A stretch of DNA of 64,000 nucleotides from Amylostereum areolatum (lineage: Eukaryota; Basidiomycota; Agaricomycetes; Russulales; Stereaceae): contig SAXG01000024.1 of assembly GCA_012932865.1 (NCBI GenBank), positions 372,001 through 436,000 of the forward strand. Direction: 5' to 3'. The notes beneath the pieces were generated by a model. That model was not told the DNA's origin. It worked only from the letters and a program-made list of their open reading frames with translations, and made no database searches. Below, piece after piece: positions 35,756 to 52,157 of this stretch. Within the stretch, counting starts at the first letter, position 1; each line of letters opens with the position of its first letter. Both the position numbers and the translations under genes were made by a program.

Positions 35756-38700
35756 CTATCGGAAGCCCGCGCGCGACACTCGACCATCATTATCCCTTGC
35801 AGTATTGTCCAGCGCGCCAAGCGGTGTCCGCGTACTTGTCTGCGTCTTCGTTGGCGTAGGAAGCGGACAGGAGGGTTCGGAGGGTGAGCGTCCGGCTGGT
35901 GTGCTCGTTCGGCAGCGGGCATCGATGCGTTGCTCGAACTGGACCCATGGCGGAAGACCAACGACGCTGTCGACGATAATTTCAGCGGGCGGTACGTCGC
36001 CTCCACCTGTCACACGATCTAAATAGGGAGAGCATCTAGAAACGATCCATGCGGACAAAGGAGGCGGGAGACATACTCGACGTGGGGGAAGGGAGTACGT
36101 TGGTTTCATCTCGAACAACGTTGCTGGGGGATGCCAGTGGAACATCCAGTGTGGCGAACAGCGGTGGTACGAAGGCGGATGAGTCTGAGCCATTTAGGAG
36201 GGGTGAGAAAAGGTCGGCGATGTCTCGAGGGCTCGTCGATGGTCGAGGCTCCCGCTCGGACGGGCATGCAATCCAGAGGCACGCGGACGGTGAAAGGGGT
36301 TCTTCAAGAGTCTCAGTTTTGATGGAAGATAGAGGTACAGCCATGTCCAGCTGGAACGCCGACGTTGAGAAAGTCGAAACAGCGGAATGGCGACGAGATG
36401 AGTTGGCCGATCCTCCATGCGACGTAGGTGATCCTTGAGGTAAAGACCAGTCAACAATCTTCGGCAGTGCGAGATCTATAGGGCAGGAAGGAGACTGTAT
36501 GGAATCTAAAAGCGAGGCCGGTGTAAGACTAATGAAGATATCAACGAGGTAAACTGGAGGTATCTTACCTAGAATGGGACCTGCTTCCTCCAATGGGCTG
36601 ACGCACTGCTCCTCAGATTCAGAAGTCAAGGTCTTCCAACCCAGGCGAGCAAGCTGACGGGGTGTGATAGTTGCTTGAACTTGAGGCGGAACGGTGAGAG
36701 TGGAGTTGAACAAGTCATGGTCACTAGGCGCGGTGGCGACGATAACAGGCGAACCCTTGTCTTTGTGGGTGACGGCGAGTGGCGACGGGGACGACGGCCA
36801 TGTAGAGAGGGCGGCCCCATTTGCGCGTGGGGACAAGTTTAGGTCGCTAAAGCCCAGGGCTCTTGAACAGTTTGAAGGGATTTGAGCAGGGACAGAACCT
36901 GTCAAGTCCGTGCTAATGTACGCGCAGGTATCGTTCTGGTCGCAATTCGCTGGTTTAGTGGACAACTCCGCGTCGTGCTTCGTCGTACACTTCCTCTTCT
37001 TGAGTTGCGCCGTCAGCTTCTTTTCAGCAGCCAGTTGATCCTTGGTTTGCTCGAGTTCCGACCGAAGATCTCGAATGTTGAGGTTCTGCTCCAAAGTCCT
37101 GGCAGTGAATTGAGCCTCAAGACCCGTCCGCGAGGCATCCAACCCATCTAGCATAGTCTGCCAATGCGTCTCGCGCGTTTGCATCTGCCTATCCTTCTGC
37201 ACCACGGCCCCGTTCGCCTCCTCTACTTCCGCCTCCAGCGCATCGACCTGTTGGGTCATCTCCGAAATTGCGTTCCGCAGGCCCTCCACTTTCTCCTCCA
37301 TGTCTTGTATCTGTGATAGCCGCTTCGCGTCCTGGAGCCTTGCACCCGCTTTCGCCTCCAACCGCGCGTCTTCAAGCATACGCTCCAAATCTTCGACTTT
37401 CGTTTCCAGCTTCCATGTACAGATCTGGCGATATACGCTGTCGCGGAGAGCGGACTCATACTTGTCACGAGTCGTGCGTAGTTCTTTCTGGGCTTCCAGG
37501 AACTGGGCTTTGTTCGCCTCGCGCTCCTCGAGAAGCGTAGTCATGAGCTGGCCAATGTCGAGCTCGCGCGCGTTGAGCTCAACGTAGACACCGTCAACCG
37601 TGGCTTGAGATTCTTCTAACTCGTCGTGGGCGGCTCCTAAAGCTTCGTCTTGTTCGGAGACACGGTGGAGAAGCTGGTTGCGCCGAGACACAACTTGGTC
37701 GAGCTCGGAGACAACTTTCGCCAGCTCATCGTTGGCGGCACTGGACACCTCCGCGAGGGAAGCCTCCAAGCTTTGAAGGCACGTCTATGTGGACAGTTCG
37801 CATGAGATGATAGAGGAACGTTGTACGAATGGACGAACCTCGAAGTTATGCCCAAGCTCAGAAATCTGGTCCTGGAGTCGAGAGTTGTCTTCAGCGTGCT
37901 TTTCGCAGGTCACACGCGCATCGGCGGCATCAGCGAGCGCGACTTCAAGTGCGTTTCGTAGATCATCTTCTCTTGCGAGTGAGTCGGTAAGACACTGTTG
38001 CTGCACCGAGTGAGCGTTCTCCAGCTCGCCAAGGGACCGCTCAAGTTCAATTATGGTTTTGTCCTTGAGCTGGGTTTCTAAGGTGTGCGTCCGGGATTGT
38101 TGCTGTAAAGATGGTAAGTGAAGTAGAAGATAAATCAAAACATCGACAAACCTCGTTGGCCGCTTTGATCTCGACAAATTGAACCTGCAACTGGGCAATC
38201 TCCTGAACGGCCCTTATACCGATATTGTGCTCCTTGACGGCCTTGCGGGCCTCGCAATCGCGAGCTAGTACTAGGTCTTGTTCCCGAGCGATCGAGTCGT
38301 CCAGTCGTTGTTGCACCTCTGAGAAGGCCCCTTGCATAATGGCAGAAGATCGCTCCAGCCGGGCGATTGTCGCATCTCTCATCTTGGTCTCCAGTGTCTG
38401 TTCATGGCTGGCTGCGAGTGCGCGCTGGGTGGCCTCTTCTGCCAAGCGGACTCTACTCTCGATCACAGAGGACGACTGCCTGAGGGTTTGGATTTGGATT
38501 TGGAGTTGAGCGATGGAGCTCTCATTCTTGTCGAGTTGAGAAGATTGCTCGCAGATAGTCGCACGTAGGGGTTGAGAGGCTTCTTTCGCCAAGCACACCT
38601 GGTCCTCGAGGATGGAGGTGGACTGTCGGAGTTGTCGAACCTGAATCTTGAGTAGGGATATAGCCTCGTCCTTCTTGATGAGCTCTGTCTGAAGCTCTGC

Positions 38701-39644
38701 CTCGTGAGTTCGGAGTGTCAAGACTGTGTTCGCGGCCTCAACTCCGAATTCGTTCAATTTCGAGATTTCCTTTTCCTGGACGAGGATGAAGGCGTGCAGG
38801 GAATGAAGCTTGCTGGCCTGGATATGGGCGTACGACTGGTACGTATGCTGGATCTGCTCAAGAGGTTAGCCACGATGATGTAAATGCTACTCAGTGTCAC
38901 GAACATACCGAGGCAAGAACGTATCTCAGGATCCAGAGAGGAGACGTTACGAGGACCGCGAGCCCAATCGATCGAAAGACTGACTAGCGAAGAAGTCAGA
39001 AACTTTGCAGGGGCGGAGTAAGATAACGTGCTTACCACGGTGCGGAAATGCTCAAGGGCACAACTCAGACTTAACATGGAGACATCCAGTATAATGGCTC
39101 CCGCCAATCGACGTGGCCACTCAGGCAGCTCCTTCCGGAGATGGATTTCACCCACGACCCAGCATCTCGACACCACAGATGACCAGCGTCGGATAGTGGA
39201 GTGAAGAGACCGCTTGCATACCCGGCCGAAATCTTGAACATGCACCGGTTTGTTAATGGCCGCGACGACTGCCAGTAGGAAGAAAGCCGCGAGGGAGAGG
39301 ATTTTGTGACGAAAGGGGACAAGACGGGGAGCTGGCGGCTGCGGGAGGACCATAAGGGCGTACACCTCCGCGGCAGGGGTGGTTTCTGGAAGGCGAAGAG
39401 GACACCCGCCAGACGGCTGGGGGGATTGTGAAAGTTCCGGTCCATCCCATGGAGATCCCGGTGGGTCAAACATTGCAGAAGGGAAGTTGGCGGAAGTGGC
39501 GGGGAAGGTGAGGGGAGAAGGGGATGAGGGGATGCCAGACTGGATAAATCTTGAATCAGATCCACCGGAGATTAGGACGATACTGCAAAGCGCAGTGAAG
39601 ACGGCGATTACGGCGACGAGGAGATGGGCGAGAGCATCAGACAT
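35756..39644 (-). CDS. Membrane-anchored long coiled-coil protein, 1,186 aa
   Basis: Exons 39644-39036, 38983-38909, 38856-38152, 38102-37839, 37784-36569, 36505-36077 and 36018-35756 close to one frame. Three hydrophobic segments lie near the N-terminus: LLVAVIAVFTALCSIVLISG, ILSLAAFFLLAVVAAI, and IGLAVLVTSPLWILRYVL in exon 2. From about residue 235 to 790 it is a long heptad-rich coiled coil full of Gln, Glu, Leu and Lys. The C-terminal 390 residues are Ser/Pro-rich and disordered. The last intron has a strong donor (GTATGT), so the stop near 36036 is bypassed. I do not recognise a named family; the layout suits an organelle-membrane tether or scaffold. Confidence 0.72.
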
Positions 39645-41730
39645 TGCAGGCGATCCTGGAAGAGGATAGGGTAGGTGAGGAGGAGAAGATGGACGTGAGC
39701 GCGAGTTTGACTTGAGTCACGGGACTACATATATATCGTTGACAGTTCCCCGCCGACAAGTGATGCATATCCATTGCATTCCAACAAGTCGCGCGACGCT
39801 GACAGACTGGCCTGCGTCGAGTACATCCGGGTTCGGGGTGAGAGATCTTGTAGACGGTTTGAATGAGAACGCGTATAAATTCGGGCTTTCCGCCCAGATA
39901 ATTCGTCTTCACCCATAAAGATACTCGCACTGGTCTGGCTAGAGGTGGTGGCGTCGAATGAACGAAACGATGTATCTGATATTCTTCGCGCGAGAAAGCG
40001 ACGCCTGTAGAAGTCACATGAATCGCATGGAAGTGTTCCAAACTCCATGGAATTGAAACGTACGAGGTACAGTCGTGCCACACTTTCCGACTTACGATCC
40101 AAACACCCAATCTGAAATCCGCAGTTCACGCCTGTTTACTGCAACCGGTGGAGCGATACAGCATGACACCCATTTGCTTTCAACCTTGCTGTATTTAGCG
40201 GCGCATATGCACAAAGTCTAAGATGGTGTTTCGTCAGAAGAGAGCTGATAAGACACCACTGGTAAGTTACCGATATTGCGCAGACGCCTCGTCGTGGTTT
40301 GGTCGTGGTCAGCTATTATGACCATCATAGCTTCATAGTTCGCCCTGGATCCGGACCACGTCGGTCGGGTCTCTGAGGTCTGAGTCCTTAGCGACAAACG
40401 GGACGACGATCATTCCTAGCGGTGTAGAGGAGTTTTTGTTCTTGGAAGCTGGATCGGGGTTGAACTAGGTTGAACGTTGTACGTTGAAACGCTGAATGCT
40501 GGAAAGCACGACCTGGAAACATGGACGTGGACACTTGGGTAGTGGGCAGCCGCAATGTATTGGTCAAAATATGCGTGAGGGTCGTGTCGTGTGTGATAGC
40601 TCCGTCACTATTCGTTACCCTTCGTCACTCTGCGTTACCCACATTGACTCCCGTCACGTCACGTCACTGCGAAAACGCCGACCACTGGCACTGGCACGAC
40701 CACCGTCCACGACCTCTGGCTCACCGCGACGCAGAATCCGGCTGCCTTACTTACGCAGGGAAAGACTTGGCAACGGTAAACAACGATGCTCACCTGAAAT
40801 CATTATACCAGCAGACATACTGATAGCACCAATAGGACATCGTTTGCAATGAAATCAGGCAGTGCGAACGGGAACTGCGAAAGAACTGGCCATGCTGCGG
40901 ACGCGTGGATGCCCCGTGAAGTGTTCTTACGGCTTGGCGGAACTCGCCATCCGACCATTTTCACATCGCATTGTGGAGCATCATACCAAGTACAGTCCAA
41001 ACCGTCGTCCCTGGAGATCGACGACAGCTATTTCAACTCTCTGGTGGTCCATGGACAATTTCAACTGCCCAACCGAGAGATGTGTAAGGCTGATTTATCA
41101 TATCGTTTCCGGGGCCATTTCGGTGTAACTCATCCCTTCAGGTCTGGTTGAACGGGGCACCAACCAAACCATGACTCGCGGTATGGTGTCGTTCGATGGA
41201 CAATAACGAACTTCGTATCAGGAGTCCATTCTGACATGCTCACCCACCGCGGCATGCTCTGAATGTGAGTCCTTGACGCGTCGATGCGGATGAGGACACT
41301 GGGTTTGACGTCCACTGCAGCCCCTGCCTGGCGAAAAATCTGTGCACCCGGTCGGCGTGGACCTTCCTACAGGCAACCCGTGTGATCGTGGTCGTTGACC
41401 AAAAACCATTACCCCGAGACCACCCTTTTTTCCATCTCGCATCGCGATAACGACCCCTCGTCGAGGCTGTGTCTCTGCCTCCCAAATTCGACACAGCCGT
41501 CTTTTGGGGGGACCTCATGCTGGTGTCTGAAATGTATAAAAGCATCGGTCAGTCCTTCCTCAAACCCCAGTCTTCGCCGCTCACTTATTCATCTTCTGCA
41601 GGTGCTGGTAACCTCGCTTCTTCTCTTTCATACTCAACTTTCCAAACTACCCTTCACGACATCCCCACGTCCTTTCGTCTTGCACATAACTTTTTTTGTC
41701 GCCAAATCACTTTCATTCATCTTTATCATC
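39645..41730. other. Long intergenic region, no gene supported
   Basis: Only short unrelated frames on both strands. The left part is the upstream region of the coiled-coil gene. The right part has the promoter of the repeat protein (a TATAAA is seen near 41536). Copies of the GAACGTTG-like motif recur near 40465. Confidence 0.4.
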
Positions 41731-43675
41731 ATGCGTTCCACCTCCGCCAACGTCATTGCCGCCACCCTCATCGCCGCCCAGGTTGCTCCTTCCTTTGCTG
41801 CTCCTATCCAGGGGTAAGTCATTCTGGTGTTTTGTAGACTTCACCGTGCTGATATTTGCCCAGGAACACCTATTACACGATCCAGCCGATTGACACCCGC
41901 TTCCCCCCCCGCCGTGAAGGCTATTGGCGCCGCTGTCGCCGGTGGTATTGCCTCGGGTGCAGCGGGTGCTGCCACTGACGCGATTCTCAACCGCGAGTAC
42001 GAGGCTCGTTTCCCCCCTGCTGTCAAGGCTGTCGGCGCCGCTGTTGCAGGCGGCGTGGCGTCTGGCGTGGCGGGCTCTGTGGCGGAGAACATCCTCAGTC
42101 GGTACGTGCTGCCATATCTTATACATTATAGCAGCTGCTTATGTTGCTCTAGCGAATACGAAGCACGCTTCCCTCCCGCTGTGAAAGCAATCGGCGCTGC
42201 CGTCGCTGGTGGCGTCGCTTCTGGTGCAGCGGGTGCAGCGACTGACGCGATCCTCAGCCGCGAGTATGAGGCCCGTTTCCCGCCTGCGGTTAAGGCCGTC
42301 GGCGCCGCCGTTGCTGGCGGTGTGGCGTCCGGAGTCGCTGGCTCTGTGGCGGAGAACATCCTCAGTCGGTACGTGACTTCATATCCCGTCATTTGTAGCA
42401 GCGACTTATGTCGCCTCCAGTGAATACGAAGAGCGCTTCCCTCCCGCTGTGAAGGCGATCGGCGCCGCCGTTGCTGGCGGTATCGCATCGGGTGCGGCGG
42501 GCGCTGCCACGGACGCGATCCTTAGCCGTGACCTTCAATACGAGGCCCGTTTCCCGCCCGCTGTCAAAGCTGTCGGCGCAGCCGTTGCTGGCGGTGTGGC
42601 GTCTGGTGTGGCAGGCTCTGTGGCGGAGAGCATCCTCAGTCGGTACGAAACTCCTTGATTCACTTCTATTTGCAGCTACTTACGTCGTTTCCAGCGAATA
42701 CGAAGAGCGCTTCCCCCCCGCCGTGAAGGCTATCGGCGCTGCCGTTGCTGGTGGCGTTGCCTCGGGCGCGGCAGGCGCTGCTACCGACGCGATCCTCAGC
42801 CGCGAATACGAGGCTCGCTTCCCGCCTGCCGTTAAGGCCGTCGGTGCCGCCATTGCTGGTGGCGTCGCGTCCGGCGCGGCGGGTGCTGCTACCGATGCGA
42901 TCCTCAGCCGCGAGTACGAAGCCCGCTTCCCGCCTGCCGTGAAGGCTATTGGTGCCGCCGTCGCTGGTGGTATCGCGTCCGGCGCGGCGGGTGCTGCCAC
43001 TGACGCCATCTTGAACCGGTGTGTACCCCCTCCTTCTCCTCCTGTCCACGCACTGATCGGGTGCTGTGCTTTGTCCTTACAGTCGCGAATTCGAGTACGA
43101 GGCCCGCTTCCCGCCTGCGGTTAAGGCCGTTGGTGCCGCCATTGCCGGCGGTGTCGCGTCCGGCGCCGCAGGTGCTGCTACCGATGCGATCCTCAGCCGC
43201 GAATATGAGGCTCGTTTCCCCCCCGCCGTCAAGGCCATTGGTGCCGCCGTAGCTGGTGGCATCGCGTCCGGTGCCGCAGGTGCTGCTACCGACGCGATCC
43301 TCAGCCGCGAATACGAGGCTCGCTTCCCGCCTGCCGTTAAGGCCGTCGGTGCCGCCATTGCTGGTGGCGTCGCGTCCGGCGCTGCAGGTGCTGCCACCGA
43401 TGCGATCCTCAGCCGCGACATCGAGTACGAGGCTCGTTTCCCCCCCCGCCGTCAAGGCCATTGGCGCAGCTGTGGCTGGTGGCGTGGCGTCTGGTGCGGC
43501 TACCGCTGCAACTGATGCCATCCTCAATCGGTTCGTTCCTTCGATGGCTTGAGTTGTCTGTCCTCGTAGTCTGACTTCCCCTCCTCGCCTCAGCCGCCAG
43601 GTATCCGTCGCTGACCTCACCGTCCGCGACCTCATCCACGTCATGAACTCCCTCCGGATGAACGACCTCGAGTGA
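41731..43675 (+). CDS. Secreted protein of thirteen Ala/Gly-rich 36-residue repeats, with two C8 frameshifts
   Basis: Exons 41731-41813, 41864-42101, 42153-42368, 42421-42642, 42695-43018, 43083-43530 and 43594-43675. The N-terminus is a signal peptide (ANVIAATLIAAQVAPSFAA). Thirteen repeats follow, each with an EYEARFPPAVKA-type head and a helix such as AAVAGGVASGAAGAATDA ending ILSR or ILNR. The C-terminus is VADLTVRDLIHVMNSLRMND. Exons 2-6 hold 2, 2, 2, 3 and 4 repeats, and every intron among them splits the repeat-ending Arg codon at the same place. In repeats 1 and 13 the TTC-CCC-CCC tract has one C too many, shifting the frame; with one C fewer in each the model is 536 residues. The function is unknown. 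The GxxxG-containing helix could pack in or on membranes, and the repeats could be released as peptides. Confidence 0.75.
41891..43530 (+). repeat. Tandem 108-base coding repeat array (13 units) with embedded introns
   Basis: Units are 108 bases (36 codons). Introns of about 50-64 bases interrupt after units 2, 4, 6, 9 and 13. Exon 3 is exactly 216 bases and exon 5 exactly 324. Small insertions lengthen units 6 (two codons), 10 (three) and 13 (two). Two subtypes alternate (GAAGAATDAIL and GVAGSVAENIL) in the first six units. Confidence 0.88.
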
Positions 43676-45529
43676 TTTCCCAACTCCCTTTGCGACATTT
43701 TACGACCCCTTTACGACGATTTGATGATCACCCGTGCGCCTCGCTGGCGTTACGCATGGGTTGAAGGCCTTTGGAATTTGTAGTGAGAGTGCGAGGGTCT
43801 ACTTGCAGTACCTTTTGCGGTTGAATGATATTTGTGCGTTGACTGGAATCTTTGGTGTGATCTGAGCAATTGTGAGGCAAGGCGCTCGTCGGTGGTGCTG
43901 CCTGCCCGCGATGGTTCGAGTGATCGTTTGCTTCGTCGTTGGCGCCATGGTTGTTTGGAGTCGTATATTATAATTTATATGTAGAGCACACTGGGGTTTC
44001 ATGCGAGTTGTTCGAGTGCGCAAGAGTAAGATCCTGGTTGTACGGAAGCTGCTAGATCGCATGTTTATTCGCTCGGATGTTCGACGCGAAGCTACAAGGA
44101 CGTCGTAATGCATTGCAGGATCTCTTTGAGCACGCCCTTTTCCCCCGGTTTACATTATTACATAACTTTCGGGATCGACTGAAAATGAAATGTGCAGCGC
44201 GAGATCGGACCGAATGAAACAAGGGAACGGGTGGAAGACGTACTGTCACCGCGGACCTCGCCCGACGCCAGTCGCGTCCCGCGTCTTTCAGCTTGCCCAT
44301 CGACCTAGTCTACTTTTCCCACTGATGCGCTTGTCGAGAGGTCGGGGGAGTTCGGTATGTTCCGAACGAAGGGCCTTGTCAGTGTCGTGCCGAGGAGCGC
44401 CGAGCATGCAAGTAAATGTGAATAATCTAAATTAGTACTTACAATAACTGTCGTCTCTCCCTCGTTGTTCCCTCGCATCCTCCTTCATCGTGCCCCTTCT
44501 CATTTTCGTCACCTTTCTGGAAGGCTTCGGTTGATTTTGATAGCCGAAAGACACGCACAGAATGGGACTAGAGGATGGACGCATTTCTCCAGTTCATTCA
44601 GAAGAAAGAACAGTCTGTTTCCAATTCCTCGAAAGGCTCTCCCTTCTATGCGAACCGGGCGAACTACGCAACTCCTAAGCTTCTCATCTACAGCTCCCGG
44701 TACATCAAGCTCACTCCCCCATGGTCCTCAGAAAGTTGCACCACGGCCGGAGCTCCCCATCGGAATCGCCATCTCATGGGCCGTTTCATCCTCGAGTAGA
44801 CGCTACGCAAGATCGAGGAAATCCTTAGCGAACAAGCGGCCGGTTTCGCGTCGAGAAAGAGATGTTTCAGATGGACAAGGTGAGGGATACCATCCTCAGC
44901 TTTGCAATGGGTGATTTTCTGCGCGACCTGCACGCCAAGTGCTCCTTCATCAGCCTGCTGTGAATTCTCATCGCCATTGCATACAAGAGGAAGGATTGGC
45001 CTCCCGCAGATTCCAATTCTTCTCCTTCTCAACCGATGTACAATGACCACTTGTCAGAACAGTCCCCTCTGGATCATGCAACAACTTTCATGGTGCCGCC
45101 CAGTGCGTATATTGTCATCGATTTCATCTCCTCGTCCTACTAACCCTCTGTTTTAGATGGTCATCACTGCGACCCTCGTGCTTTTGACCGCGCATAACAG
45201 GCTGTTCAATTTGTTCCAATGGATCGTAATTAGGGATTTGGATCGCGACGGCGATGTTCGAAGTTTCGTATTTAACAATTAATGTAATTATCTTAACCCA
45301 AACACATGACATGCCGATCACCGGCAATGGGCGCCAATCAAGCTCCCCCGACCTCCCGACAACGGTTACCGTATCAAAAGCAGACGCCAGACACGAGGAT
45401 CCTGAACTTGAGAAGGTTTGACGAAAGTGTCTCGTCTGCCTCGGGGAGACTACATCGACCACGACTAGCCCGCGGGACGTGAAGCTTAAAGCTGAGAAAA
45501 CATACCTTCCCCAGCTCGCACAGAGCACC
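43676..45529. other. Intergenic with a possible decayed coding fragment
   Basis: Between about 44800 and 45200 the plus strand has coding-like pieces (LRKIEEILSEQAAGFASRK; MDKVRDTILSFAMGDFLRDL; a hydrophobic ILIAIAYKRKDWPPADSN; and a last exon-like piece ending at 45209). A shift and an in-frame TGA separate them. They could be one broken gene. The rest shows nothing. Confidence 0.3.
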
Positions 45530-46813
45530 ATGCACTCATGGTCCCGTCTTCAGCATCGTCGTCTGTTTGGCACTGCGCGCGCTTTGCGTCATGATAATCC
45601 TCTGGTAAGCGTATATTGACCATCCGAGTCCATTCGCGCTCACCAACCCAGGGCCTGCCCAAAAACACAGAGACACCCCCACCGCAGATCCCTCGAAGAG
45701 GCGGAGTTCCTGAAAGGCGGCCCATCGCTGGAGTGAAGAAGGTCGTCGTCGTGGCCAGTGGGAAAGGTGGGGTCGGGAAGAGTACTGTCGCTGGTCCGTG
45801 GTTCATGTTTCTGCATTTCACCGCACCGCTCATGGTGGAATGCCATTCAGTGAACCTCGCTTTTTTCGCTCGCGATGCGTAAAGGGCCTACGAAACCTCG
45901 GGTTGGAATCCTCGACCTGGACATTTTTGGCCCATCCATCCCCAAACTCATGGGCCTTGATCTCGCTCCAGAGCCCAACCTTACTAGCGGTGCGTTTCTT
46001 TATTTCCCTTTTGCCTGGTCGCTCAACTTACACACATGTAGCCGGCGCGCTCATTCCTCTCGTGAACCACGGTATGCCTTGCATGTCCATGGGCTTTCTC
46101 CTTCCCCGCGCCGAGGCCTCCGACTCGAACGCCGACGTACCCGTCGTTTGGCGAGGACTCATGGTTCAGAAAGCTGTACAGCAACTGCTATTCCAAGTCG
46201 ACTGGCGCGCAGATGCTACGGGAAACTCGTCCAGTACAGACCTCGATGTTCTCGTGGTGGATATGCCGCCCGGTACTGGAGACGTACCACTGACGCTTGG
46301 GCAACTTGTAAAGGTCGACAGTGAGTTCTTCGCTGTTTTGTACGAGCATATTGAATAATGTACTCTTGAGGTGCTGTCATCGTGTCGACTCCACAGGACG
46401 TTGCCCTCGCAGATGTGCGCAAGGGTATCGCTATGTTCCGTAAAGTCGCGGTTCCCGTACGTGCCCCTCTTTTTGAACCTTCGTTATCTCACGAGAGCCG
46501 TTTGATGCAGATATCAGGACTGGTTCTCAACCAGTCATATTTTTTCTGTCCTTCATGCACAACCCCGCATCATCTTTTCGGCACGCCCGATAGATTCAAC
46601 GCGGTAGCGGAGCAACTCGGCGTGCCCGTCCTCGGGCAGTTACCTCTCTTGCCTGGGGTCAGCACTAGTGGTGATAGAGGGGCCCCTTACGCGCTTGTGG
46701 GCGATTCGGCTTTGCAACAGGGAGCAGGCGAAGGCGCATTGAAGTGGAAGGCGGGGATGAATGCGGTTGCCGACCGGGTGTGGGACGTTTTATATCCATC
46801 ATCGTTTGCCTAG
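45530..46813 (+). CDS. IND1: Mitochondrial P-loop Fe-S assembly protein Ind1/NUBPL, with one T-tract frameshift
   Basis: Exons 45530-45604, 45652-45793, 45851-45989, 46042-46320, 46371-46456 and 46511-46813 give about 340 residues once one base is allowed for. An Arg-rich mitochondrial presequence ([19 protein letters not shown]) precedes the Mrp/NBP35 deviant Walker [14 protein letters not shown]. Further motifs are [36 protein letters not shown] and the cluster-binding CPSC in [15 protein letters not shown]. Ind1 supplies Fe-S clusters to respiratory complex I. At 45861-45866 there are six T residues where the conserved NLAF-LAMRK frame needs five, so the sequence as given shifts frame in exon 3. 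All other phases close only if that base is removed. Confidence 0.87.
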
Positions 46814-47076
46814 CATTGTGTCACTCTAGAAACTCCTTCTATCTTTCGCGAGAACATGCATATTTCGTCCATGTACGTTGTCTGAGAAGAAAGTGGATGA
46901 ACTTCAGAATCGAGAATCGTCAAACGCCGCTGAAACGCGAAGCTCTCCTGGTCACGTGTATTTGCGCGTTCACTGCCGCGCGCACCGAACTTGGGTTTCC
47001 TTCGACTCCAACGTCGACCGGTGCTGCAGCCTGCCGTCCACACCAGCTGCACCTCTTACATCCACGCCCTTCCACG

Positions 47077-51885
<4,809 letters not shown>

Positions 51886-52157
51886 CTCTGTGTTGTGTGT
51901 TGTACGTTGTAATTTCAGATTACGACCCGTTGGCATGCTGCTCTGCGGAAAGTGGCGAATTTTATCGGAATATATATGTATAGAATGGTCGTATAGCGAT
52001 GCGGGGTGGAACCACAAGTCGTAGTCTTCATAGAGCATGAAACCAACATCGGGAGCTTGACGCTATGGTTCCAACGAAGAGATATGACACGATGGATATG
52101 TTGTACAGAGTGATGGGCATGTGCATAGTGATAGAGCATGTATAAGGCTGGGGTCAT

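Noticed and set aside
36036..36076. Stop at 36036 as the end of the coiled-coil gene
   Set aside because: A consensus GTATGT donor and TTTAG acceptor bypass it and continue into an 87-codon final exon with coherent composition.
41891..43530. Regular repeats that might be read as a CRISPR or satellite array
   Set aside because: The 108-base units are continuous coding repeats with introns and amino-acid conservation, with no unique spacers.
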